From positions 1 through 34,221 of the forward strand of contig JAEOTA010000011.1 of the NCBI GenBank assembly GCA_016840085.1: a stretch of DNA of 34,221 bases, given 5' to 3'. A program made the translations under genes and the position numbers. Below are positions 24,339-31,646 of the stretch, piece by piece. The notes below the pieces were generated by a model. The model was given only the letters and a program-made list of their open reading frames with translations. It was not told where the DNA came from and made no database searches. Source of the stretch: Promethearchaeota archaeon. Lineage in GTDB: Archaea; Asgardarchaeota; Lokiarchaeia; Sigyniarchaeales; SOKP01. The first letter of the stretch is position 1. Each line of letters begins with the position of its first letter.

Positions 24339-26294
24339 TTATATTTCAATTTTTTCAATAGGGTCATCTGTGACACGTGTCAAAACGACAAATAAATCAT
24401 CCTCAACTGTTAGCTCTTTCAAATACTCAAAAAATTTTTTCTGATTCTGAGGACTAAATTCTAAAAATAAATCATCACCTATAAAAAAGGGAACATTCTC
24501 AAGATAAGTCTTTTTACATGAAATTTGTAATATTGCTCCAATTAATGCTCGCTCTGCCCCTGATAAGGACCCTAATTCTTGAATGGCCCCACCTTTTCGA
24601 ACAACAGTTAGATGATAATCTTCCAAATTAATATATATGTCTTCAAATTCTTGAAGTTCTAAATTTTTCATAATATTTTTAATATATGTATTAAACTTCT
24701 TTCCTGCTCCTAATCTTTGTTCATTCATTTTATCAATTAAGTAAGTGTCAATTTTCTCCAATTCATTCTCTAATTTTGATGTTATGCTCTCAGCCTTTTC
24801 TAAAGGTATCATTATATCAAGAAATTCAATAAAAGACTTTTCTTTTATTAATTCTTTGTATTTTTCAATATCTATCTCAATTTTCTTAATTGAATCATTG
24901 ATCTCCTTTTCTTTCTCCTCAAAAGGTCTCATAATATCAAATTTTTTTATATCAGCACTTATTTTTTCAAGGTTTTTTTCTAATTTATTAATATCATTTT
25001 GAATTGAATTAATATTTTCATTTATTGTTTTAAGTTCCTTCCGCTTCATTATCTTCTGTTCTTCAGCATTCTCGATTATTTTTTTCATCTGACCCATTTT
25101 TGTCTTTGATTCATCTCGCGCTCCTTCTTTATGTTTAATTTTTTGAATTTCTGCTTTAATATTATTCAAATCATCAATTTTAAAATAGATTTTTTCTTTT
25201 TCTTTTAAAATTTCACCTCTTTTATCTCGAATTTCTTCTAATTTCTTAACAAAAAATTCTTCAGTGAGAGTCACTTTACTTTCACAAACTGGACAAGTAC
25301 CTTGTTCCAGTGAAGCTTTAATTAAAACCTCGTAAATAGTCCCATATAAATCTAATTTACCTTGTTCAGCTGAAATTATATTCAATTTTTCTTGAAGTTT
25401 GTCTTTTTCTTCCTCAAAATTTCTATTTTTTTTAATTTCCTTAAGACTAATAATTTCTTTTTCGATAGAATCAATCTCTTGTTGAATCTTGGAAATTTCA
25501 ATAGTATAATCAGCAACTTTTTTGTCCTCTTGTTCTATTTCTGACTGAAATTTGTTTAATTTTTTCTCTTCAGTTTTTTTAAGAGCATTTTTTTTTTTAA
25601 TTTCTGCGTTTACATCTTTCTTATCTTTTTGTAACTTTTCTAATTCAGGAAACTGAGAGATATCTATTTTTGCCTTTTCTTCCTGAACATATTTTAATTC
25701 ATTATCCAAATTTAATTTTTCCTGTGTTAATGAATCGATTTTTCTTAAGTAATCACTAAGCTGATTCTTAATTGAATCAATATAATTAATTGCATTCTCG
25801 TTAATACTGATATATGAATTTATTTTAGATTTTAATTGTTCATATGCTCCCGCAGATGACATTTCTGATACTATCCATTGAAAATTATCATTTCCAGTAG
25901 TTATATATTCTTGAATTTTAGAATTTTTTACTAGCATAGCAGCATATAGAAAATTCTCATTACCTTTATGGTTCGTTTTGACTGTACCATCTTTATTGAG
26001 AATTAATTCAATTTTTTCTTGGTTATAAGATAAACTAATCATTGCTTTATCTTTAAAAGCGTTAATTATAGGTGATTTTTTTGATTTCATTGGTAAAATA
26101 CCAAATTTTATTGCTTCATTTATTATATTCTCAGATTTTATAGGACAAGAAATAGCTGCGGCTAATGATTTTATTATTGTGCTTTTTCCCGAATAGTTTT
26201 TACCAGCAAAAATAGAAATTTTTCCACTTGTCAAATCAATTTCTCTTAGACCTTGATGTCCACCTACGTCCTTAAGGATTAATTTAGCGTTCAT
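24339..26294 (-). CDS. Rad50/SMC-like (DndD-type) coiled-coil ATPase
   Basis: A 651-residue SMC-family ATPase. Walker A GKNYSGKS lies at residues 31-38. Long heptad-rich coiled coils run from about 160 to 330 and 350 to 510 on either side of a zinc hook CPVC near 333-336. The ABC signature LSGAERA is near 578, and the Walker B strand follows as VPFFIGDDLFLEF. In Rad50/SMC the Walker B strand ends in D-E; here it is D-D, so hydrolysis may be slow or altered. Such proteins tether or scan DNA; DndD is an SMC-like member in phosphorothioation operons. The best start is ATG 26294, whose ATGA overlaps the stop of the 48-residue gene. An in-frame ATG at 26336 lies inside that gene without a good ribosome site. 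It is the last gene of the cluster starting at 29891. Confidence 0.85.
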   Translation of the reverse strand: MNAKLILKDVGGHQGLREIDLTSGKISIFAGKNYSGKSTIIKSLAAAISCPIKSENIINEAIKFGILPMKSKKSPIINAFKDKAMISLSYNQEKIELILNKDGTVKTNHKGNENFLYAAMLVKNSKIQEYITTGNDNFQWIVSEMSSAGAYEQLKSKINSYISINENAINYIDSIKNQLSDYLRKIDSLTQEKLNLDNELKYVQEEKAKIDISQFPELEKLQKDKKDVNAEIKKKNALKKTEEKKLNKFQSEIEQEDKKVADYTIEISKIQQEIDSIEKEIISLKEIKKNRNFEEEKDKLQEKLNIISAEQGKLDLYGTIYEVLIKASLEQGTCPVCESKVTLTEEFFVKKLEEIRDKRGEILKEKEKIYFKIDDLNNIKAEIQKIKHKEGARDESKTKMGQMKKIIENAEEQKIMKRKELKTINENINSIQNDINKLEKNLEKISADIKKFDIMRPFEEKEKEINDSIKKIEIDIEKYKELIKEKSFIEFLDIMIPLEKAESITSKLENELEKIDTYLIDKMNEQRLGAGKKFNTYIKNIMKNLELQEFEDIYINLEDYHLTVVRKGGAIQELGSLSGAERALIGAILQISCKKTYLENVPFFIGDDLFLEFSPQNQKKFFEYLKELTVEDDLFVVLTRVTDDPIEKIEI

Positions 26295-26437
26295 TTTAGC
26301 CATTCCTTTATTTTGTTTGTTATAATTTCCTGACATTTGTTTTTAAAATCATTAATTTTAATTGAATTAATTTGGATCTCAATTTCTTTAATTATTAATT
26401 CAGAAATTAAGTCTTCAGAGTCTTTCTTTTTTGCCAT
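26291..26437 (-). CDS. 48-residue helical protein coupled to the SMC-like gene
   Basis: A short gene that automated length cut-offs would miss. ATG 26437 is preceded at eight bases by a full AGGAGGT ribosome site, the best in the window. The product is charged and helical (MAKKKDSEDLISELIIKEIE at the start, TNKIKEWLK at the end) with one Cys and no membrane segment. Its TGA overlaps the ATG of the SMC-like gene as ATGA, so the two are translationally coupled and probably made in a fixed ratio. It is too short to assign. It could be a subunit that binds the ATPase head or coiled coil, or in part a leader that promotes translation of the next gene. Confidence 0.65.
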   Translation of the reverse strand: MAKKKDSEDLISELIIKEIEIQINSIKINDFKNKCQEIITNKIKEWLK

Positions 26438-26445
26438 AATATATT

Positions 26446-26452
26446 ACCTCCT
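26446..26452 (-). promoter_or_regulatory. Strong Shine-Dalgarno site of the 48-residue gene
   Basis: AGGAGGT on the minus strand, eight bases before ATG 26437. Its strength argues that the small frame is translated. Confidence 0.65.
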
Positions 26453-26485
26453 AATTTTCATTATTAATTTTTTCTAACAATTACT

Positions 26486-27490
26486 TTAAAAGTTTTTATA
26501 TAGATTTAATTCAGCTCCAATTAGGATTAATGGTTTTTTAATTCTTTTAAACAGACCAACATTACTATTATATTGGTTATTAAATACCTCCACAATAGCT
26601 TTTCTAAAATTTTGAGTTTGATTAATTGGTCCTAAATATTTATATAGAATCATTACTCCTGCAGCTCTATTAGAAATTTTATGAGGTTTTTTTGTACTTC
26701 TATCAGTATATAAAAGAGTAGGTTTTTTTATGATAGAAAAATTTATTGGATAAATATAATCTTCATTCTCATTCAAGGATCTATTATCGGCATATTCTAA
26801 GAATGTATTCCTAATATCATTGAGTATATCTGGACTTGGTCGTTTATAAACATAATTTATACCAGAATCATTAGGTCGTTTTTTTCTAAATTTTCTTTCG
26901 ATACCAAGGAGGCTCCTTCTAAAATCATTGGGATCTGCCTTAATGTCACCTTCAAATAACATATATACTAAAAAATAGTTTTGATTTAAGATTTCCTCTA
27001 AAAAATCAGATTCTGAACATAATAATATTTTATAATCATCAATATCAATAAATATCTCTTCCTCTTTTAACTTAAATTTCTTATCTAGTATTTTAATATA
27101 ATCTTCAATATAATTTATTAATCCCATATACTTGTATATGATCATTATTTCTGGAGGTTTATTTATAAATCTTGTGTGTCTAAATCTCTTACCAAATTTA
27201 TAACTCTCAGCTTCATGAGTATGAGTTATTTTTTTAATAATTGAGAAATCTATGGGATATAGCAAAGGTTCTTCCTGTATTTCTTCTTTTCTTTTAAGAA
27301 TTTCTTTATTAAATTCAAAATCAATTTTTTTAAGAATATTTTGAAATTTCACCTTTTTTCCATTTTCTTTATAAAGATTATATAGATTTTCATCACCTTT
27401 TAATGAAACTAAAAGAGATTCATTATTAAGCTTTCTTTCATCTTTGAAATCAAGAATTATCACAATATAATTCTCATTCATTATTTCCAA
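26486..27490 (-). CDS. Unrecognised protein with an internal duplication
   Basis: A 334-residue protein with no recognised family. Two copies of a ~60-residue unit are visible. Residues 78-137 begin YPIDFSIIKK and contain MIIYKYMGLIN; residues 247-305 begin YPINFSIIKK and contain MILYKYLGPIN. Between each pair of motifs is a basic, variable stretch (KFGKRFRHTRFINK in the first, RSTKKPHKISNRA in the second). The whole has no membrane segment or nuclease motif. The repeated hydrophobic strand plus basic loop suggests a β-rich unit that could bind nucleic acid or dimerise. Its start codon is uncertain: TTG 27490, or ATG 27481 with a weak GGAA. It begins one base after the AAA ATPase gene ends, so it is tightly coupled to that ATPase and may be its substrate or adaptor. 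Confidence 0.7.
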   Translation of the reverse strand: MEIMNENYIVIILDFKDERKLNNESLLVSLKGDENLYNLYKENGKKVKFQNILKKIDFEFNKEILKRKEEIQEEPLLYPIDFSIIKKITHTHEAESYKFGKRFRHTRFINKPPEIMIIYKYMGLINYIEDYIKILDKKFKLKEEEIFIDIDDYKILLCSESDFLEEILNQNYFLVYMLFEGDIKADPNDFRRSLLGIERKFRKKRPNDSGINYVYKRPSPDILNDIRNTFLEYADNRSLNENEDYIYPINFSIIKKPTLLYTDRSTKKPHKISNRAAGVMILYKYLGPINQTQNFRKAIVEVFNNQYNSNVGLFKRIKKPLILIGAELNLYKNF

Positions 27491-27491
27491 A

Positions 27492-28271
27492 TTATTTTAA
27501 CATCTCCTTAACGTATATTTTAGTTATAAAATGTTGAATATCTCTTATATTTGGAGGATCTCTTTGGATTTTTTTTTCTTCAATTTCTTTAGCTAATTGA
27601 TCAAGTGATTCATTTACCCGAGTTTCTAAATCTTTTTTACCTGTAATACTTAAACTTTTAATTATATCCCAGGCAATTTTCTTCAGATCTCCAAGAGGGA
27701 TAGGCTTAATCTCATAAAAATATAGTCTGGATCGAAGAGCATCATCGATTAAATCGGTTCTATTTGAAGTAGCAATAACAATTACGTTTGTTGGATTTAT
27801 TCTATCAAGTTCATGAAATAATACTGAATTAATTGAATAATGCCACTCCACAGCAACAGTAGAACCTCTTTTAATCATTATACAATCAATATCATCTAAA
27901 ATTAAAATATGTTTTACCTCCTCATCATTAGATATTTTAAAAAGATTTTTTATAGCGTTTTCAGCATCTCCCCATCTAGCAGCAGCAATATTTGCACTAT
28001 CTACAAGTAAATATTTTAGTTTTTTACCTTTTTCCTTTAATTGTTCTGCGACTAGCCTAGCTGTTTGTTTTGCTAACTCTGTCTTTCCAGTTCCAGGAGG
28101 TCCTTCTAATAAAAAACCCCTAAAAGGGATGTCTATTCTAGATGGATTAAAGAAAAAATGAAAAATAATTTTCTTCATCTCCATTAAAACCTGATTTAAT
28201 TGACCTTTAAATGTATAAGGTTTAATATCCAATGCATTAAGTTCAGGAATTGATTTTCTTATTAAACTCAA
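27492..28271 (-). CDS. Single-domain AAA ATPase (Cdc48/Vps4 class)
   Basis: A 259-residue classical AAA domain with hardly any N-terminal extension. Walker A GPPGTGKT is at 57-64; Walker B HILILDDID spans 121-129, with Asp126-Asp127 where most AAA proteins have D-E. Sensor 1 is IATSN ending at Asn170, and R180/R182 in ALRSR are the likely arginine fingers. A small helical lid closes the protein. Such ATPases remodel or extract proteins as hexamers; with no N-domain of its own, it must rely on a partner for substrate choice, and the neighbouring duplicated protein is the obvious candidate. The D-D Walker B recurs in the SMC-like protein of this cluster. Start is TTG 28271, with GAGG ten bases upstream. 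Confidence 0.85.
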   Translation of the reverse strand: MSLIRKSIPELNALDIKPYTFKGQLNQVLMEMKKIIFHFFFNPSRIDIPFRGFLLEGPPGTGKTELAKQTARLVAEQLKEKGKKLKYLLVDSANIAAARWGDAENAIKNLFKISNDEEVKHILILDDIDCIMIKRGSTVAVEWHYSINSVLFHELDRINPTNVIVIATSNRTDLIDDALRSRLYFYEIKPIPLGDLKKIAWDIIKSLSITGKKDLETRVNESLDQLAKEIEEKKIQRDPPNIRDIQHFITKIYVKEMLK

Positions 28272-28346
28272 TTTTAATAAACCTCATTAATTTAATTTCT
28301 TTTTATTGATTTAGACATTTTCCTACTTTTCTATTTATCAGCTTTT

Positions 28347-28360
28347 TTTATATATAAATA
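28347..28360 (-). promoter_or_regulatory. TATA-like box upstream of the AAA gene
   Basis: TATTTATATATAAA on the minus strand, about 80 bases before the AAA start codon, within the 120-base gap after the PAPS-reductase-like gene. It suggests the ATPase genes can be transcribed separately from the first gene. Confidence 0.4.
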
Positions 28361-28391
28361 TTTTAGATTTTTGTAAAAGATAAAAATATAT

Positions 28392-29891
28392 CTATTTATC
28401 TAATATCTTCATTATGAAATTAATATTTTCATTAATCACATGATTCCAACATTTAAAATCAATTAAGGTGAATCCTTTATCAGTGCTAATGAAAATAATA
28501 AAGTCATCAAAGGCATAAGAAGCTGTTTGATTAGTTTTTAAAAAAATTTTAGGTTTATCCTTAAAATAATGATCTAATATTTTTAGAACTCGCGAAATAG
28601 ACTTCCTAGTTTTTATTAAACCTAGGTTTTCTCTTGGCGTAATTTCTTTAGTATTTTTAAAATGAAAAGAATTTTTTAAATTAATCTCCTTAAATTTTTT
28701 TCTAAGATATGAAATTTCATTATTTAACATATTATATTCATTAAACTTATATCTAATAGGAGAATAATTTCTTGCAACACATCCAGCTCTTAATTTATTC
28801 GATCGAAGGCAATTTAAACAATAGTTACACTTTGAGAAGTCTATTTTCATTTGATTATTTACAATTTTTATGGCAGAATTAAAGCATAGTGATCTACAGG
28901 CACCACAACCGACACAATTTACTTGTTTTTCACAATATATTAGTACTTTTTTAATATCCAAATGAGATGATAAGAATTCGATTTTCTTCTCAGTCTTATT
29001 TATTAAAAAATTTGTAGATTTTTCTTTTAATAGTTTTAAATTACCTTTTAATTTTGAAAATGTTTTGAGATCCTCTGTTTTAATTCTAAAAAACATAGAA
29101 TTCTTTTCTTTCCTAAACTCGATAAAACCCTTTATAATATTTTTTATTGGCAGGGCATTTTTCGTCCATGCATAATTTTCTATATAATCATCTATATTTC
29201 TCACAGTAATGCCATCGAATTTTTCAATGTTCTTTCTGATTGTAATCTCTAATTGACTATATAAAGTTTTAAAATGCTTTTTAAGCCTTTCAAATCCTTC
29301 ACTTTTCTGATATGGACACATCCAACATCCTAATCTCTCATACCCTTTATCGTAAAGAGGATTATAAGGAAGATTATGATGATGTATATATTCCCACACG
29401 TCTTCTGTAGTCCAATGTAAAATAGGATTTATCTGGAAAGCAGGAATAAGGGGATTTTTACTAACTTTTGAATAATTATGTCTTTTACGGGATTCTTGCG
29501 ATCTTATTCCAGTTATCAAATATTTAATTTTATTTTTTAAGACATAATGAGATAAAGGTCCAAATTTATAGACTTCACAACACCATCTAAGTCTTTGAGA
29601 AGGAAAAGCAAGATGATTAACTAAATCTAAAAATTCTCTTGGAGGTTTGACCTGTGTTATTTTAATTTGATAAAATTTTTCTAAATTTTTTATATATTCT
29701 TCTGTACCTGGAAATGTTAGTGAGGTATTGCTAAACACAAAATTCTTTATCCCGACTTTTAATGAGATATCTAAGACAATTAAACTGTCTTTTCCACCGG
29801 ATATACTTACAGAGCTATTCTGAATATAATTTTGTAAAAAATTCATTGCTTCTAATGATTTATAATATATATTATCAGTAGTAATATTCAT
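28392..29891 (-). CDS. PAPS-reductase/DndC-like ATP pyrophosphatase with two Fe-S motifs
   Basis: A 499-residue protein. The N-terminal ~240 residues are an ATP-pyrophosphatase (PP-loop) domain of the PAPS-reductase/DndC superfamily: SGGKDS at 31-36, WCC with Cys104-105, GIRSQESRKR at 128-137, and GCWMC with C189/C192. A ferredoxin-like region follows: C326-x2-C-x2-C-x3-C336, and a second set C355-x2-C-x2-C361 with a later Cys371, enough for two [4Fe-4S] clusters. DndC adenylates and activates DNA for sulfur insertion; PAPS reductases act on adenylylated sulfate; similar ferredoxin fusions occur in archaeal sulfur metabolism. The neighbouring AAA and SMC-like genes favour a nucleic-acid-modification role over sulfate assimilation, but both remain open. 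No cysteine desulfurase is in the window. It ends with TAG. Confidence 0.8.
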   Translation of the reverse strand: MNITTDNIYYKSLEAMNFLQNYIQNSSVSISGGKDSLIVLDISLKVGIKNFVFSNTSLTFPGTEEYIKNLEKFYQIKITQVKPPREFLDLVNHLAFPSQRLRWCCEVYKFGPLSHYVLKNKIKYLITGIRSQESRKRHNYSKVSKNPLIPAFQINPILHWTTEDVWEYIHHHNLPYNPLYDKGYERLGCWMCPYQKSEGFERLKKHFKTLYSQLEITIRKNIEKFDGITVRNIDDYIENYAWTKNALPIKNIIKGFIEFRKEKNSMFFRIKTEDLKTFSKLKGNLKLLKEKSTNFLINKTEKKIEFLSSHLDIKKVLIYCEKQVNCVGCGACRSLCFNSAIKIVNNQMKIDFSKCNYCLNCLRSNKLRAGCVARNYSPIRYKFNEYNMLNNEISYLRKKFKEINLKNSFHFKNTKEITPRENLGLIKTRKSISRVLKILDHYFKDKPKIFLKTNQTASYAFDDFIIFISTDKGFTLIDFKCWNHVINENINFIMKILDK

Positions 29892-30165
29892 TATATCAGA
29901 GTTTTTTGTAAAAAGGCTAAATAATATTAGGTTTTATTGATTTAATAAAGTTTTTTAATAGACGACAAAAAATGTAATAGATAAATTATGTTTTCAGGAG
30001 GACAGAATTTTTTTGTTTAAAAAGAACAATTATCTGATAATAATTCTCTAAATCAAATAATTTATTCCTGATATACCTTATTTCCTAAATTTAAAGTAAA
30101 AAAACTGAAATTTTTTTAAAAATTTTTCTTGTTTAAAATCTCTCATGGACAGATATTGATATAGT
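29892..30165. other. Intergenic region, no gene seen
   Basis: A/T-rich spacer upstream of the PAPS-reductase-like gene; it must contain that gene's leftward promoter. No palindrome or RNA gene was identified. Confidence 0.45.
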
Positions 30166-30330
30166 ATGAATTCTTTAAATTGGGGAAGAAAATTACCAAA
30201 ACTGTGTCTTTATTTTGAGTACCTTTGCATTATGAAATTTTGCTGTAATATCTGTGAATTTAAAATTAAAGTAGCAAAAGAAGGTTTTTATTATTGTCCT
30301 ATATGTGATGATTTTAATTATTTTTCTTAG
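30166..30330 (+). CDS. Zinc-ribbon microprotein
   Basis: A short frame encoding 54 residues from ATG 30166, or 32 from ATG 30232. The C-terminal part reads KFCCNICEFKIKV then YYCPICDDF: two C-x2-C knuckles 14 residues apart, the pattern of a minimal rubredoxin-like or ribbon zinc site. The even spacing and the aromatic residue before the second knuckle are typical of genuine ribbons and unlikely by chance. No strong ribosome site is visible at either ATG. It could be a free microprotein or the leftover zinc ribbon of a decayed gene, since broken genes follow. It ends with TAG. Confidence 0.4.
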   Translation: MNSLNWGRKLPKLCLYFEYLCIMKFCCNICEFKIKVAKEGFYYCPICDDFNYFS

Positions 30331-30354
30331 GATTACAAGATTCATATCTTAAAA

Positions 30355-31247
30355 TTAAAAAATAATTCTAAGCCCTTGTTCCTTTAATTTTTCAATGCAT
30401 TCTGGAATTTCAATCCAGTAATTTGCTTTTAAATAAGTATTTCAAGACTTTTTAAGTTCTCAACGCATTCAGGTAAATTTTTTAATTTATTATTTCTTAG
30501 ATTCATTTTTTTTAACATCAATAATTCTCCGATTGAATCTGGAATTTCTACCAACTTATTCGAGCTTAGATTTAGATATTTCAATTTCATAAGGAGCCCT
30601 ATTGCGTTTGGCAACTTCACGATGTTATTTAATCGCAAATCCATGCATTCAAGGTTAGAAAGAAATCCAATATTTTTTGGCAAAGTTTCAAGGTTGTTTC
30701 TCCTAAACGCTAAATTCTTAAGCGATTTGATTTTTAGAATTTCACGTGGCAAGGTGTTCAATCCACAGTTGAAAAGGCTTAATCCAGTAATTTCGTCCCC
30801 TTCCTTAATGTAGCATGTCGCACTTACAGTAAATTCCTCTTTCAGCGGGATGGATTTATTGATTAACTTTTCAAGTGAAAGAATGATATTTCTTTCTGTA
30901 TAATCCACGTCAGGTATATCTGAGATTCCACCGTGCTTATCATATCCTTCTAATTTAGGCAAAGGTTCACCACATTTCGAGCAAAACTGAATCTAGGGTG
31001 AACAAAGAAAACTACAATGTGGACAAAGTATTTTTACAATTTTATGTTTAAAGGGGCGTTCTACTGGCTTATCTTCTTCAATTTTTCCTGTTATTACAGT
31101 CTTTAAATCTAAGAACTCTTTATAGAAACGATTTTCCAAATAGCCTTTATCTTCATATAATTTCAATAATTCTCGCAATTTCTCATTAGTTTCAGAATTC
31201 TCTTCCAGAAATTTTATTTTTTTAAAGAATTTGAAAAATATACTCAA
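30355..31247 (-). pseudogene. Zinc-ribbon LRR gene interrupted by TAG and a frameshift
   Basis: The pieces read as one protein. Part 1 (84 codons from ATG 31247) is a charged helical region ending in CPHCSFLCSP. An in-frame TAG follows at 30993-30995; the same frame then continues IQFCSKCGEPLPKLEGYDKH. The two C-x2-C pairs (10 residues apart including the stop) make one normal zinc ribbon split by the stop. After it come six or so leucine-rich repeats of about 23 residues (for example LKYLNLSSNKLVEIPDSIGE). Near 30429 the frame meets TAA, but the -1 frame continues the last repeat for about 25 codons (YWIEIPECIEKLKEQGLRII) to TAA at 30355. So there is one nonsense codon and one single-base loss. 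Most simply a decaying gene; a TAG read as an amino acid or assembly errors are alternatives. Confidence 0.7.
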
Positions 31248-31277
31248 GATATATTATTACCTATATTTGCATCTTGA

Positions 31278-31535
31278 CTTTATGAAGAATTTCGCAACGG
31301 TCTTGTACATGAAGGACGTATCAAAGATGCAAGTCAATTTTCCTATATAATTGATAATATGGTCATAATTGATGGATCAATAATGATAATTAATCCAAAT
31401 TTTCTTCTAAAGGAAATAATTAGTTCATTTAGGAAATATATAAATAAACTTAAAACTGATGATGATAAATTTGAAAAATTTAAGAAAAATTTGGAAAAAG
31501 ATTTTCAAAAAGATAGGGATTTTATGAAAAAATAA
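31278..31535 (+). pseudogene. C-terminal remnant of a HEPN-type gene
   Basis: An 85-codon frame with no start codon near its beginning, preceded directly by TGA (31275-31277). It opens LYEEFRNGLVHEGRI, containing RNGLVH, an R-x4-H HEPN motif in the usual sequence setting (phenylalanine before R-N, HEG after). It continues with two short strands (YIIDNMVIIDG, IMIINP), a helix and a lysine-rich tail. A HEPN domain cannot fold from this part alone, so it is the 3' end of a larger, deleted gene on the plus strand. It abuts the broken LRR gene, marking 30.3-31.5 kb as a decay zone. Confidence 0.55.
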
Positions 31536-31646
31536 TCATTTCTACTTTCTAATAAATATCTTAACATATTTCCCTTCAAATTCTTTTTAATTTAAAGAAA
31601 GTAAATAGCAATTATTTTTAAATTTCTTCTTAATTAAGAAATAAAA

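Noticed and set aside
24339..26294. Calling the SMC-like protein chromosomal Rad50
   Set aside because: It has a zinc hook and signature motif like Rad50 but is short, has D-D in Walker B, and has no Mre11 neighbour; the cluster context fits a DndD-like or specialised SMC protein better.
28392..29891. Calling the PP-loop protein an assimilatory PAPS reductase
   Set aside because: The double Fe-S motif fusion and absence of sulfate-assimilation neighbours argue against it, though it cannot be excluded from sequence alone.
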